This document shows, piece after piece, positions 26,703 through 37,462 of a stretch of DNA of 64,000 bases. The position numbers and the translations under genes are program-made. A model generated the notes under the pieces. That model did no database searches. It was not told where the DNA came from and saw only the letters and a list, made by a program, of their open reading frames with translations. This DNA comes from Fictibacillus nanhaiensis (GTDB lineage Bacteria; Bacillota; Bacilli; Bacillales; Fictibacillaceae). The stretch is taken from positions 496,001 through 560,000 of the forward strand of contig JAEACG010000001.1 in assembly GCA_016401345.1 (NCBI GenBank). Reading direction: 5' to 3'. How positions within the stretch are numbered: position 1 is the stretch's first letter; the number at the start of each line of letters is the position of its first letter.

Positions 26703-27002
26703 TTAATCATATTGCTCAATGGTATGGATATTAGGAACAGCCTCTTCAAAAAATAGGGCTAGATCTTCCGCTTCTTTAAGGGTTTTAATATGAAAAACCT
26801 GTTTGATGTATTCCAAATTCCGCATATCGTTCGAGTCCAATAAAGCCGATCTTCCCGTTTGCATACATACTACTAATGGTTTACCGAAGAACATATTCGT
26901 ATAAACAATACCAAAGTCATACCTGACAGTATCTGTAGTAAAACCTACAAACCTAACATTAACGGATTCACTCTCGTCATACAATTTCTCAAACCATTCC
27001 AT
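26703..27002 (-). CDS. DUF3055-like small cytosolic protein
   Basis: This 99-residue acidic protein begins MEWFEKLYDESESVNVRFVGF and has a mixed alpha/beta pattern without membrane segments. The arrangement (early DxxE segment, RFVGF strand, GRSALLDSNDMRNLEYIKQVF) resembles the DUF3055 family of Bacillaceae; I hold this with moderate certainty. The start is well supported by AGGAGGGG. No catalytic residues are evident. It is transcribed alone upstream of the SR1-like RNA. Its function is unknown. Confidence 0.65.
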   Translation of the reverse strand: MEWFEKLYDESESVNVRFVGFTTDTVRYDFGIVYTNMFFGKPLVVCMQTGRSALLDSNDMRNLEYIKQVFHIKTLKEAEDLALFFEEAVPNIHTIEQYD

Positions 27003-27212
27003 ATTACCCCTCCTCGTATGATTGCCTCTTTCATCGATCGGGTCGTCTATTACTGGAATTAAATAAGTTATACTAATAAGAGTGTCATTGAATGTAAGAG
27101 TAATTCCCTAATTTAAGAAGATTCAAACTCAATTTGTCAAAATCTTCTTAAAATATGATATACTATTAGTATGTTTGGATGACGTTAAAAATTACAAATT
27201 GGAGTGGATTAC

Positions 27213-27641
27213 ATGTCTCAAAGCGCCTATGTAAAACTTGTTCCCGCATCTGAAAAACAAGTGATCACAATAGATGAACTGAAAGACCTTCTGCTGTATT
27301 ACCGTTCCATCACGACTAAAACAGGTGAACAATTATCATGGGGCTATGAAGATGCAGCGTTTCCGTATACGATTGAGGAAAAAGCAGAAGCTGACGGGCG
27401 ATGGTTTTATTTAAAAGGTTTAGATCAAAGGAAAAATAAATATATTTTAGTTGGTATCGGAACAGAAAAAGAAAGTGACTCAGATCTTGAAAAACATTAC
27501 ATACAATTTACCCTAACCGATATTTCAACTCACGGTGACAAAGGTAAGGCCAATGAGTTCTGTAAGTTTATCGCTTCAAAACTAAAAGGCGAACTTCACC
27601 TTTTTAATGGCAGAGTAATGTATTATTACCCCAAAAAATAA
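27213..27641 (+). CDS. DUF1885-like protein
   Basis: This 142-residue soluble alpha/beta protein begins MSQSAYVKLVPASEKQVITIDEL. It resembles the DUF1885 family of Bacillales, for which I recall a structure but no function. The ATG at 27213 is chosen because TTGGAG lies before it; the GTG three codons upstream overlaps that site. A hairpin terminator follows. It is a single gene between a small cytosolic-protein gene and the OpuD-type transporter. Confidence 0.65.
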   Translation: MSQSAYVKLVPASEKQVITIDELKDLLLYYRSITTKTGEQLSWGYEDAAFPYTIEEKAEADGRWFYLKGLDQRKNKYILVGIGTEKESDSDLEKHYIQFTLTDISTHGDKGKANEFCKFIASKLKGELHLFNGRVMYYYPKK

Positions 27642-27663
27642 GGAAAGTATAGGTAATTTTCTA

Positions 27664-27704
27664 TAGGAAGCCCAATCATATGATTGGACTTCCTATTTTA
27701 TTTT
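27664..27704 (+). terminator. Intrinsic terminator
   Basis: AGGAAG-CCAATCAT pairs with ATGATTGG-CTTCCT, and a T-rich tail follows. Confidence 0.85.
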
Positions 27705-27775
27705 TACTACAATGTAAACTTTCGGGCCCTTAGGGAAAAATAAAATGGATACATATCATGAAAGGATGTGAAGAA

Positions 27776-29269
27776 ATGAAAAAACAACCAAATACTGTTT
27801 TTATCGTTTCACTAATAATTTCTGTCGTTTTTGTTATCATAGGAAGTTTATTTCCTACCGAATTCCAAGCTAAGGCTACCGTCATTCAAAATTTCTTACA
27901 AGAGAAATTCGGCTGGTTCTATCTACTTTCTGCTACAAGCTTTTTGATTTTTGTACTTTATCTAGCTTTTAGTAAGTACGGAAAAATTAAACTTGGAGAA
28001 CCAGATGATAAACCTGAATACTCTACTATCACGTGGTTTGCTATGCTGTTTAGTGCTGGTATGGGTATAGGGCTTGTCTTTTGGGGTGTAGCTGAGCCAA
28101 TCAGCCACTTTTATACTCCACCATCAGGCGAAGGAGGAAATGCCGCCTCTGCTCAAGCTGCGCTTCGTTACAGCTTCTTTCATTGGGGATTGCACCCTTG
28201 GGGGATATACACGTTAATTGGGTTGTCACTTGCTTATTTTAAATTTAGAAAAGGTGCACCTGGATTAATCAGTGCAATCTTTACTCCTTTATTAGGTGAC
28301 AAAGTTCATGGACCAATTGGTAAAACGATTGATATAATCGCCGTATTTGCAACGATCTTTGGAGTAGCAACTTCCTTAGGTCTTGGAGCTGTCCAAATAA
28401 GCGGTGGAGTATCTTATTTAACGAACATTGCAAATAACTTTACGACACAATTGATCATCATCGGCATTGTGACTGTCTTATTTACACTTTCTGCTCAAAC
28501 AGGATTAAATAAAGGGATTAAATACTTAAGTAACCTGAACATTATTATAGCTGTTCTGTTAATGGCGTTCTTGCTTTTTGCGTCATCAACAAACTTCATC
28601 ATGGATGTTTTCGTACAATCTCTTGGGAACTACCTGCAATACCTTCCAAGCATGAGTTTAAAACTAAGTCCTTTCAGACCTAGTGAAGCAGGCTGGATTC
28701 AAGGTTGGACAGTCTTTTATTGGGCTTGGTGGATCGCATGGGCACCATTCGTTGGTACATTTATCGCTCGTGTTTCAAAAGGTAGAACAATTCGTGAATT
28801 TATCATGGGTGTATTGCTTGTCCCGACTGTTTTTGGTGCACTTTGGTTTTCTATTTTCGGCGGAGCAGCATTGCATCTAGAAATTTTTAATAATGTCGGT
28901 CTAAACAAGATCATTGCGGACAAAGGTACAGAGGTCGCTCTTTTCGCACTCTTTGAACATCTTCCGTTCGGAACGATCATGTCCTTATTAGCTATTTTCT
29001 TAATCAGTACGTTCTTCATTACATCTGCTGATTCTGCTACGTTCGTTCTAGGTATGCAAACAAGTGACGGTCGATTGAATCCTACTTCTATGACTAAATT
29101 CATTTGGGGTATCGTTATCGCAGCAGCTTCATCGATACTATTGTACACAGGCGGATTAGAAGGATTGCAAACTGCATCGATTATAGCAGCTTTCCCGTTT
29201 GCATTCGTACTGATCTTTATGATGATCTCTCTTAAAAAGGCACTTTCTGAAGAGACAAAATTAAAATAA
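27776..29269 (+). CDS. opuD: BCCT-family betaine transporter (OpuD type)
   Basis: This 497-residue secondary transporter has 12 membrane helices and takes up glycine betaine or related trimethylammonium osmolytes with sodium. Family features include WFAMLFSAGMGIGLVFWGVAEP (TM3) and the tryptophan-rich YWAWWIAWAPFVGTFIARVSKG (TM8 and the following loop). The N-terminus is short, without a long sensing tail. The ATG at 27776 follows AAAGGATG. No biosynthesis or regulator genes flank it. The substrate is inferred from the family. Confidence 0.88.
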   Translation: MKKQPNTVFIVSLIISVVFVIIGSLFPTEFQAKATVIQNFLQEKFGWFYLLSATSFLIFVLYLAFSKYGKIKLGEPDDKPEYSTITWFAMLFSAGMGIGLVFWGVAEPISHFYTPPSGEGGNAASAQAALRYSFFHWGLHPWGIYTLIGLSLAYFKFRKGAPGLISAIFTPLLGDKVHGPIGKTIDIIAVFATIFGVATSLGLGAVQISGGVSYLTNIANNFTTQLIIIGIVTVLFTLSAQTGLNKGIKYLSNLNIIIAVLLMAFLLFASSTNFIMDVFVQSLGNYLQYLPSMSLKLSPFRPSEAGWIQGWTVFYWAWWIAWAPFVGTFIARVSKGRTIREFIMGVLLVPTVFGALWFSIFGGAALHLEIFNNVGLNKIIADKGTEVALFALFEHLPFGTIMSLLAIFLISTFFITSADSATFVLGMQTSDGRLNPTSMTKFIWGIVIAAASSILLYTGGLEGLQTASIIAAFPFAFVLIFMMISLKKALSEETKLK

Positions 29270-29425
29270 GCTGTTTATCATATTCAATGTTGCTCTGAAA
29301 GTATAATTTAAGCTCACACTAACTCGTTATCCATGCGGCCTATGGTGAGCTTCCTGCTGCTTTCTGCCATAGGAGTCTCTCGCCACATTGCGCTATAACC
29401 AGCATGCTTAGGAAGCATCTATGAG
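29270..29425 (-). repeat. Interspersed repeat, copy 3 (opposite orientation)
   Basis: The plus strand starts AGCTGTTTATCATATTCAAT, continues TGTTGCTCTGAAAGT, has CTCGTTATCCATGCGGC with GGTGAGC in the middle, and later ATAGGAGTCTCTCGCC. These correspond in order to the reverse strand of copy 1 (AGCTGTTTTCGTAAACTTTG, TGTTGATCTTGAAAGT, CTCGCTTTCCACGGGGC, GGTGAGC, GTAGGAGTCTCGCGCC). It separates the betaine-transporter gene from a small membrane-protein gene. The right boundary is unclear. Confidence 0.65.
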
Positions 29426-29656
29426 CTATCCAATCATCATTTTACCGGTAACATAAATAAGAGTTAACGATATCGTCATGTTTAAAGCTACTGATTTGTT
29501 TATGTTTAAACGCTGTGCTACCAGAAAATTAAAATACCCAAACATCAACATTAATATTGTTTCAAAAAAATTATGGTCATGATGTGAGAGAAACAGTACG
29601 ATTGAATAACCGCACCACATTACAATCTGAATGAAAGTGCATAATAAAACTCTCAT
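29426..29656 (-). CDS. Small membrane protein of unknown function
   Basis: This 76-residue protein is almost wholly hydrophobic with three predicted helices (about 5-24, 29-47, 53-74). I do not recognise it. The start at 29656 lies five bases after TGGAGGAAGCG, so an upstream ATG that overlaps this site is rejected. It may be a single-gene unit; repeat copy 3 lies at its 3' end and might serve as terminator. A plain integral membrane protein is all that can be said. Confidence 0.6.
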   Translation of the reverse strand: MRVLLCTFIQIVMWCGYSIVLFLSHHDHNFFETILMLMFGYFNFLVAQRLNINKSVALNMTISLTLIYVTGKMMIG

Positions 29657-29795
29657 CGCTTCCTCCATTTTAACGATATGAATTATTTTGATAGGGCTTA
29701 ATCAAATTAGAAAAAACCACTGTCTACATTCATCTGTTTAGACAAGTGCTTCTAAATAAAGATTATGATGCGTTTACTTATATATGATTGAACAG

Positions 29796-29839
29796 AAAAA
29801 AACCCCTTGTGAGCTGTAAAAACAGTCACAAGGGGTTTT
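29796..29839 (-). terminator. Intrinsic terminator of the pdh operon
   Basis: On the minus strand AAAACCCCTTGTGA and its complement form a long stem followed by seven T. Confidence 0.92.
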
Positions 29840-29846
29840 CACTTAT

Positions 29847-31259
29847 TTATTTTACAATGTGTACAGGAAGTCCAATCGCAACTTCAGCTGCTTCCATAGA
29901 AATTTCTCCGAAAGTCGGATGAGCGTGAATAGTCATAGCGATGTCTTCAGCAGTCATACCTGCTTCGATTGCTAATCCTAATTCTGCGATCATATCAGAT
30001 GCATTTCCACCAGCAATTTGAGCTCCTAGTACAAGTCCATCTTCTTTACGAGTGATTAGTTTCATGAAACCATCTGTCTCGTTCATAGATAGAGCACGAC
30101 CATTTGCTGCAAACGGGAATTTAGAAGCTTTCACTTCGTATCCTGCTTCTTTTGCTGATTTTTCATCATAACCAACAGAAGCTAGTTCTGGGTCTGTGAA
30201 TACTACAGCCGGAATCGCTAAGTAATCAATTTCTGCCGCATGTCCTGAAATCACTTCTGCTGCTACTTTACCTTCATAAGAAGCCTTATGAGCAAGAGCT
30301 GGACCTTCTACGACATCACCGATTGCATAGATGCCGTTAACACTTGTTTGAGCTTTCTTATTGATTTTGATAAGACCGCGTTCAGTCATTTCAACACCAA
30401 CTTGCTCAAGACCTAGTTCTTCAGTGTTTGGACGACGTCCAACAGTAACAAGAACATAGTCAGCTTCAAATGTCTTAGATTCACCTTTGATCTCAGCAGT
30501 TACAGTAACTCCGTCTTTTGTTTCTTCAACGCCTTTTGCCATTGATTCAGTAAATACTTCCACATTGCCTTTTTTCTTTAAGCGTTTAGAAACGACTTGA
30601 CTCATTTGCTTTTCGAAACCTGGAAGGATTTGTTTTCCACCTTCAAGGATTGTTACTTCAGTACCGAAGTTGGCATAAGCTGTTCCAAGCTCCATACCGA
30701 TATAACCACCACCGATAACTACCATCTTCTTAGGAATTTCTTTAAGAGCAAGAGCTCCTGTAGAAGAGATAATACGGTCACTCCATTTGAAACCTGGGAT
30801 TTCAATAGGACGTGAACCCGTAGCGATGATCGCATTTTTAAACGTATAGGTTTGAGAGTTCTTCTCATCCATAATACGTACAGTGTTTTCATTTACGAAA
30901 TAAGCTTCACCACGAATGATTTCAACTTTATTTCCTTTTAAAAGTCCTTCAACCCCGCCAGTAAGCTTCTTAACGATGCCTGCTTTCCAGTCTTGAACTT
31001 TGCTGAAATCTACTGTTACGTTATCAACAGTAATCCCCATATCTTCAGAGTGATTAGCATGTTCTACACGGTGACCTGCATTAATTAAAGCTTTTGATGG
31101 AATACAACCAACGTTCAAACAAACGCCGCCCATTTCTGCCTTTTCCGCAATAGCCACTTTTTGTCCTAACTGTGCTGCACGGATTGCTGCAACATATCCC
31201 CCAGGACCTGAACCTATGACAAGTGTGTCTAACTCAATTGGAAAATCTCCTACTACCAT
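29847..31259 (-). CDS. pdhD: Dihydrolipoyl dehydrogenase (E3)
   Basis: This 470-residue FAD-disulphide oxidoreductase reoxidises the lipoyl arm of the pyruvate dehydrogenase complex and may serve other 2-oxoacid complexes. Visible are the FAD-binding [17 protein letters not shown], the redox-active [13 protein letters not shown], the NAD site [13 protein letters not shown], and the catalytic His in HAHPTFGE near the C-terminus. It is the last gene of pdhABCD, starting four bases after pdhC, with TGGAGG before the ATG. A strong terminator follows. Confidence 0.97.
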   Translation of the reverse strand: MVVGDFPIELDTLVIGSGPGGYVAAIRAAQLGQKVAIAEKAEMGGVCLNVGCIPSKALINAGHRVEHANHSEDMGITVDNVTVDFSKVQDWKAGIVKKLTGGVEGLLKGNKVEIIRGEAYFVNENTVRIMDEKNSQTYTFKNAIIATGSRPIEIPGFKWSDRIISSTGALALKEIPKKMVVIGGGYIGMELGTAYANFGTEVTILEGGKQILPGFEKQMSQVVSKRLKKKGNVEVFTESMAKGVEETKDGVTVTAEIKGESKTFEADYVLVTVGRRPNTEELGLEQVGVEMTERGLIKINKKAQTSVNGIYAIGDVVEGPALAHKASYEGKVAAEVISGHAAEIDYLAIPAVVFTDPELASVGYDEKSAKEAGYEVKASKFPFAANGRALSMNETDGFMKLITRKEDGLVLGAQIAGGNASDMIAELGLAIEAGMTAEDIAMTIHAHPTFGEISMEAAEVAIGLPVHIVK

Positions 31260-31263
31260 CGAA

Positions 31264-32595
31264 TTACGCCTCCATTACTAATAGTTGTGGATCGTTCAAT
31301 AAACGCTTAATGTGATTCAATGCATTTTGAGCTGTTGCACCATCGATCAGACGGTGGTCAAAGCTAAGAGATAAAGCTAAAACAGGAGCTACTACTACTT
31401 CTCCGTCTTTAACAACTGCTTTTTCAGCAATACGGCCGATACCTAAGATCGCTACTTCTGGGTGGTTGATTACTGGAGTGAACCATTGACCGCCTGCAGA
31501 ACCGATATTTGTAATCGTACAAGATCCGCCCTTCATCTCTTCACCAGAAAGCTTACCATCACGTGCTTTAGTAGCTAGTTCATTGATTTCAGAAGAGATT
31601 TTGAAGATGGATTTACGATCAGCATCTTTAACAACTGGTACCATTAGTCCGTTATCTGTATCTGCCGCAATACCGATGTTGTAATAGTGCTTGTATACGA
31701 TTTCTTCGTTCGCATCGTCGATAGATGCATTAAGCACAGGGTATTCACGCAATGCAGAAGTTAATGCTTTTACCACGTATGGAAGATAAGTAAGCTTGAT
31801 GCCTTTATCTGCAGCAACTTGCTTAAATTTCTTACGGTGTGCAACAAGATCAGTAACGTCCACTTCATCCATTAGTGTAACATGCGGAGCTGTATGTTTG
31901 GAGTTAACCATCGCTTTTGAGATCGCTTTTCTAATACCTTTGATCTTTTCACGAGTTTCCATTTCTCCAGCAGGAATTGCTTTAGGCGCTTCTTTCTTCG
32001 CTTCAGCTTTTGGAGCTGCTTCGGTTTCAGTAGCTTGTGGTGCTGCTTCAGCTGCTCCGCCGCCGCTTACGAATTTGTCGATGTCTTCTTTAAGTACACG
32101 TCCGTTATCTCCAGAACCTTGTACTTTACGAATATCAACTTCTTTTTCACGCGCATATTTACGAACAGAAGGCATTGCGATTACACGCTTAGATTCGTCT
32201 GCTGGTTCTTCTTTAGCTGTATCTTCAGTTTTATCTGTTTTAGCTTCTGATTTGTCAGCTTCTTTAGCTTGATCAGCAGTTACGTTCTTTTCTTCTTCAG
32301 CTTTAGGTTGTTCTGGAGCTTCCTCGCCACCACCATGAGCATCAGCAGGAATTTCACCTTCTGCTTCAATTGTTACTAGAACATCACCAACAACAGATAC
32401 TGTTCCTTCGTCTACTTTTAGTTCAAGAATTTTACCGTCTACAGGTGATGGAATTTCAACTACAGCTTTATCGTTTTGTACTTCAAGCAGGATATCGTCT
32501 TCTTTAACTTCATCCCCTGCTTTTACAAACCACTTTACGATCTCTCCTTCGTGAATTCCTTCTCCAATATCGGGAAGCTTAAATTCAAATGCCAC
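31264..32595 (-). CDS. pdhC: Pyruvate dehydrogenase E2 (dihydrolipoyl acetyltransferase)
   Basis: This 443-residue core enzyme has one lipoyl domain (about 1-80, lipoyl Lys in QNDKAVVEI) and a Glu/Ala/Lys-rich linker. A peripheral subunit-binding domain follows (about 140-176, with [19 protein letters not shown]), then a second linker and the acyltransferase domain with active-site [10 protein letters not shown]. It receives acetyl groups from E1 and gives them to CoA. A hairpin-containing gap of about 105 bases separates it from pdhB, so an internal control point is possible. Confidence 0.96.
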   Translation of the reverse strand: MAFEFKLPDIGEGIHEGEIVKWFVKAGDEVKEDDILLEVQNDKAVVEIPSPVDGKILELKVDEGTVSVVGDVLVTIEAEGEIPADAHGGGEEAPEQPKAEEEKNVTADQAKEADKSEAKTDKTEDTAKEEPADESKRVIAMPSVRKYAREKEVDIRKVQGSGDNGRVLKEDIDKFVSGGGAAEAAPQATETEAAPKAEAKKEAPKAIPAGEMETREKIKGIRKAISKAMVNSKHTAPHVTLMDEVDVTDLVAHRKKFKQVAADKGIKLTYLPYVVKALTSALREYPVLNASIDDANEEIVYKHYYNIGIAADTDNGLMVPVVKDADRKSIFKISSEINELATKARDGKLSGEEMKGGSCTITNIGSAGGQWFTPVINHPEVAILGIGRIAEKAVVKDGEVVVAPVLALSLSFDHRLIDGATAQNALNHIKRLLNDPQLLVMEA

Positions 32596-32644
32596 GATTA
32601 ACGCCTCCTAGTTAATAACAATCTTTTTTCGTCACTGATGTGAA

Positions 32645-32688
32645 AGAGCTGAAAGAAACAGTCTAGTACAGACGTCTCTTTCAGCTAA
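32645..32688 (-). other. Stable stem-loop between pdhB and pdhC
   Basis: AGCTGAAAGA (32647-32656) and TCTTTCAGCT (32677-32686) form a perfect 10-bp stem, with a GTCT/AGAC stem inside. No T-run follows on the minus strand, so it is more likely an RNA stability or processing element than a terminator. Confidence 0.65.
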
Positions 32689-32701
32689 CCTTCATTTTTT
32701 T

Positions 32702-33679
32702 TTAGAAATTGTAGACTTTCTTTGCTTTGTCTACAATATCACGATGATCTGGAATCCAAACATCTTCTGCAGAAGCATATGGGAACACTGTGTCTGGTGC
32801 AGTAACACGCAGTACAGGTGCTTCTAAGTGAAGGATTGCACGGTCGTTAATTTCAGCTACAACGAACGCTCCAATACCAGCTTGTTTTTGTGCTTCTTGT
32901 ACAACAATCGCTCGACCCGTTTTTTCAACAGACGCCATGATCGTTTCGATATCAAGCGGGCTGATTGTACGAAGGTCGATCACTTCAGCAGAGATGCCTT
33001 CTTTTTCTAATTCTTCAGCAGCTTTTAGTGATGCGTGAACCATAGCACCGTAAGTAATGATAGAAACATCCTTACCTTCACGTTTCACATCTGCTTTTCC
33101 AAGTTCGATCGTGTATTCTTCCTCAGGCACTTCGCCACGGAAAGAACGGTATAGTTTCATATGCTCTAGATAAACTACTGGGTCATTATCACGAATTGCA
33201 GAGATTAATAGACCTTTTGCGTCATAAGGAGTTGAAGGTATAACAACTTTGATACCAGGAGTTTGGTACATTAAACCTTCAAGGCTGTCTGCATGAAGCT
33301 CAGGTGTTTTAACGCCTCCACCAAATGGTGAACGGATCGTTACTGGAGAAGTGTAAACCCCGCCTGAACGGTATCTCATACGACCCATTTGTGCAGCAAC
33401 TGAATCAAATACTTCAAATACGAAACCGAAGAACTGAATCTCCATTACTGGACGGAAACCTGTAAGCCCTAGACCTATTGCAAGTCCCCCAATTCCAGAC
33501 TCAGCTAGCGGAGTATCAAAAACGCGATCTTCTCCAAATTCTTTTTGAAGTCCTTCAGTAGCACGGAATACTCCACCGTTTTGGCCTACGTCTTCACCGA
33601 AAACAAGAACTTGTTCATTGCTTTTTAATTCATTGCGCATAGCGTCTGTAATTGCTTGAATCATAGTCATTTGAGCCAT
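32702..33679 (-). CDS. pdhB: Pyruvate dehydrogenase E1 beta
   Basis: This 325-residue beta subunit of the thiamine-diphosphate E1 heterotetramer decarboxylates pyruvate and acetylates lipoyl-E2. The sequence is typical: [35 protein letters not shown] and the C-terminal transketolase domain with [12 protein letters not shown]. It lies one base after the pdhA stop, which implies translational coupling and equal amounts of both E1 subunits. Confidence 0.96.
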   Translation of the reverse strand: MAQMTMIQAITDAMRNELKSNEQVLVFGEDVGQNGGVFRATEGLQKEFGEDRVFDTPLAESGIGGLAIGLGLTGFRPVMEIQFFGFVFEVFDSVAAQMGRMRYRSGGVYTSPVTIRSPFGGGVKTPELHADSLEGLMYQTPGIKVVIPSTPYDAKGLLISAIRDNDPVVYLEHMKLYRSFRGEVPEEEYTIELGKADVKREGKDVSIITYGAMVHASLKAAEELEKEGISAEVIDLRTISPLDIETIMASVEKTGRAIVVQEAQKQAGIGAFVVAEINDRAILHLEAPVLRVTAPDTVFPYASAEDVWIPDHRDIVDKAKKVYNF

Positions 33680-33680
33680 A

Positions 33681-35304
<1,624 letters not shown>

Positions 35305-35856
35305 GTGTTAACAATGAAAGATGTTATAAGAGAAGGTCACCCAACACTTAGAGAAAAAGCGGTCGAAGTACCTTTTCCTTTTTCAGATGAAGATATTAAA
35401 ACAGCTAATCAGCTCCTGGAATTTGTAAAGAACAGCCAAGATCCAGAACTTGCGGCAAAATACAACTTAAGACCCGGTATAGGGATTGCTGCACCTCAAA
35501 TCGGAATCTCAAAACGAATTTTTGCTTTTCATGTATCAGATGAAAACGGAAATCTATACAGTTATGCACTGTTGAATCCGAAAATTATTAGTCATTCGGT
35601 TCAAATGACTTATTTAGATGGAGGAGAAGGATGCTTGTCTGTAGACAGAGATGTTCCTGGACTTGTACCTCGATATGCCAAGGTTACTGTAAAAGGGTTC
35701 ACACCTGACGGCTCAGAAGTTAGCTTGAAGTTAAAAGGGCTTCCTGGCATTTGCTTTCAACATGAACTTGACCATTTAGACGGTATCATGTTCTATGATC
35801 GAATCAATGAAAAACAACCATTTGAACCTCCTGCAAATTCTGTTGTTATCAGATAA
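35305..35856 (+). CDS. def: Peptide deformylase (DefB/YkrB type)
   Basis: This 183-residue Fe/Zn enzyme removes the N-formyl group from new proteins. All three motifs are present: GIGIAAPQIG, EGCLSVD (metal ligand Cys110) and HELDH (His153 and His157, catalytic Glu154). It is the longer type-2 form of Gram-positive bacteria. GTG at 35305 is taken as start, with GGAGG eight bases upstream; an upstream TTG is too close to that site. It sits between pdhA and the rpoY-rnjA genes as in B. subtilis. Confidence 0.95.
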   Translation: MLTMKDVIREGHPTLREKAVEVPFPFSDEDIKTANQLLEFVKNSQDPELAAKYNLRPGIGIAAPQIGISKRIFAFHVSDENGNLYSYALLNPKIISHSVQMTYLDGGEGCLSVDRDVPGLVPRYAKVTVKGFTPDGSEVSLKLKGLPGICFQHELDHLDGIMFYDRINEKQPFEPPANSVVIR

Positions 35857-35865
35857 CGATTAACT

Positions 35866-35909
35866 AAAAAAACTCACTAAGTCGAAAGAGCGACATAGTG
35901 AGTTTTTTG
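35866..35909. terminator. Bidirectional intrinsic terminator
   Basis: AAAAAAACTCACTA pairs with TAGTGAGTTTTTT around a short GC-containing internal hairpin. It serves def and the convergent cstA. Confidence 0.9.
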
Positions 35910-35951
35910 TTTTTACGCATAACTTGCTACCGGAATTAGTTACAACTTTCA

Positions 35952-37385
35952 TTAAGCTACATCACGATCATCATCAACGAGCATGACATCTTCATCGCTT
36001 GTTTTACTTCGAATGAATAAGATTGATACAAATACAGTCGTTATTGTAGCAATCGTGTAGGATATCCCATTCGACAGCCCAAGACCTATTGGAGCATTAC
36101 AAATGTAAGTAACAGTCACCATCGTCATAAAAATTGCAGGAAGCGTAGCGATCCAATGATTTTTTTTCGATCTTTTCAAATACATAGCTCCTACCCAAAG
36201 AGCTAGCATTGCCGTTGATTGGTTCGCCCAAGAAAAATAACGCCATAATAATGTAAAATCAATCTTAGTTAAAAGAAAAGAAATAACAAACATTGGTATA
36301 GCAATCCAAAGCCTCGAAGATAATTTCTTTTGACCAATGTTAAAGTAATCAGCTAGTATCATTCTAGCACTTCGGAAAGAGGTATCTCCCGAAGTAATCG
36401 GTAAAATGATGACACCGATTACCGCAAGCGTCCCTCCGATTGCTCCTAGCATCGTTACTGACACTTCACTGACAACTGCAGCTGGTCCACCTTCTGCAAT
36501 AATTCCAGATAACGATTTTCCATCAAATAAACTCATTGCAGCCGCTGCCCAGATCATCGCGATTACAGCTTCTGCAATCATCATGCCATAAAAGATTTTT
36601 CTACCTTCTTTTTCATTTTTAGTCGTGCGAGAAATGATAGGAGATTGGGTAGCATGAAATCCTGAAAGTGCTCCGCAAGAAATCGTCAAGAATAAGAGTG
36701 GAAATATAGGAACATTATCTGGATGCATATTTTCAAATGAGAGTTCAGGGATCGGTGCCCCTGTAACTACTAGACCCCCACCTATACCAATAGCACTTAT
36801 AACAAGCAATGCACCAAAGATTGGATAGACACGACCTATTATCTTATCGATCGGTAAGAGTGTAGCTAGAATATAATAAACAAAGATCAAACCAATGATG
36901 AGACTTATGCTTAACCAGTCTCCAGTAAGATCATGAATCAATGCTGCTGGAGCACTAACAAAAACAGTCCCTACTAACAACAAGAGTAAAAGAGTAAAGC
37001 CATTTACAACATGTCTCATCGCATTCCCTAAAAATTTACCAGCTAGTTGTGGTAAATGTGCCCCTCTATTACGAATGGATATCATGCCAGTCAAATAATC
37101 GTGAACAGCTCCAGCAAATATGGCACCAAGTACAATCCAGAGAAATGCAACCGGACCGTATAGCGCCCCCATAATGGGACCAAAAATAGGACCCACTCCG
37201 GCAATGTTCAATAACTGGATCAGAGAATTCGTTTTTGTACCCATCGGGACATAATCAATACCATCTTCTTGCGCATATGCAGGAGTCTTTCTTTTCTGTT
37301 TTACTCCAAACACTTTTTCAACGTACTTTCCATACGTAAAATAACCAACGACCAATAACACGATTGAAACTAAGAATGTAATCAA
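35952..37385 (-). CDS. cstA: Carbon starvation protein CstA family transporter
   Basis: This 477-residue membrane protein with many helices is the shorter Bacillus-type CstA. Family members import peptides or pyruvate when carbon runs short. Features include GVGPIFGPIMGALYGPVAFLW, GAVHDYLTGMISIRNRG and SGFHATQSPIISRT. TTG at 37385 follows GAGGGGG and is taken as the start. A cre-like site just upstream fits repression by CcpA during growth on good sugars. The exact substrate is not decided. Confidence 0.87.
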   Translation of the reverse strand: MITFLVSIVLLVVGYFTYGKYVEKVFGVKQKRKTPAYAQEDGIDYVPMGTKTNSLIQLLNIAGVGPIFGPIMGALYGPVAFLWIVLGAIFAGAVHDYLTGMISIRNRGAHLPQLAGKFLGNAMRHVVNGFTLLLLLLVGTVFVSAPAALIHDLTGDWLSISLIIGLIFVYYILATLLPIDKIIGRVYPIFGALLVISAIGIGGGLVVTGAPIPELSFENMHPDNVPIFPLLFLTISCGALSGFHATQSPIISRTTKNEKEGRKIFYGMMIAEAVIAMIWAAAAMSLFDGKSLSGIIAEGGPAAVVSEVSVTMLGAIGGTLAVIGVIILPITSGDTSFRSARMILADYFNIGQKKLSSRLWIAIPMFVISFLLTKIDFTLLWRYFSWANQSTAMLALWVGAMYLKRSKKNHWIATLPAIFMTMVTVTYICNAPIGLGLSNGISYTIATITTVFVSILFIRSKTSDEDVMLVDDDRDVA

Positions 37386-37403
37386 CCAGATTCCCCCTCA
37401 CGT

Positions 37404-37417
37404 TGTATACGCTTACA
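37404..37417 (-). promoter_or_regulatory. cre-like site upstream of cstA
   Basis: TGTATACGCTTACA matches the cre consensus TGWNANCGNTNWCA with one mismatch and lies about 20-30 bases before the cstA start. Confidence 0.65.
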
Positions 37418-37431
37418 TTCTACACGAAATA

Positions 37432-37462
37432 AAAAAAACACTCAATTTTCAATTGAATGCTT
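37432..37462 (-). terminator. Intrinsic terminator of the EamA gene
   Basis: On the minus strand a CATTCAAT/ATTGAGTG stem is followed by eight T. Confidence 0.82.
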
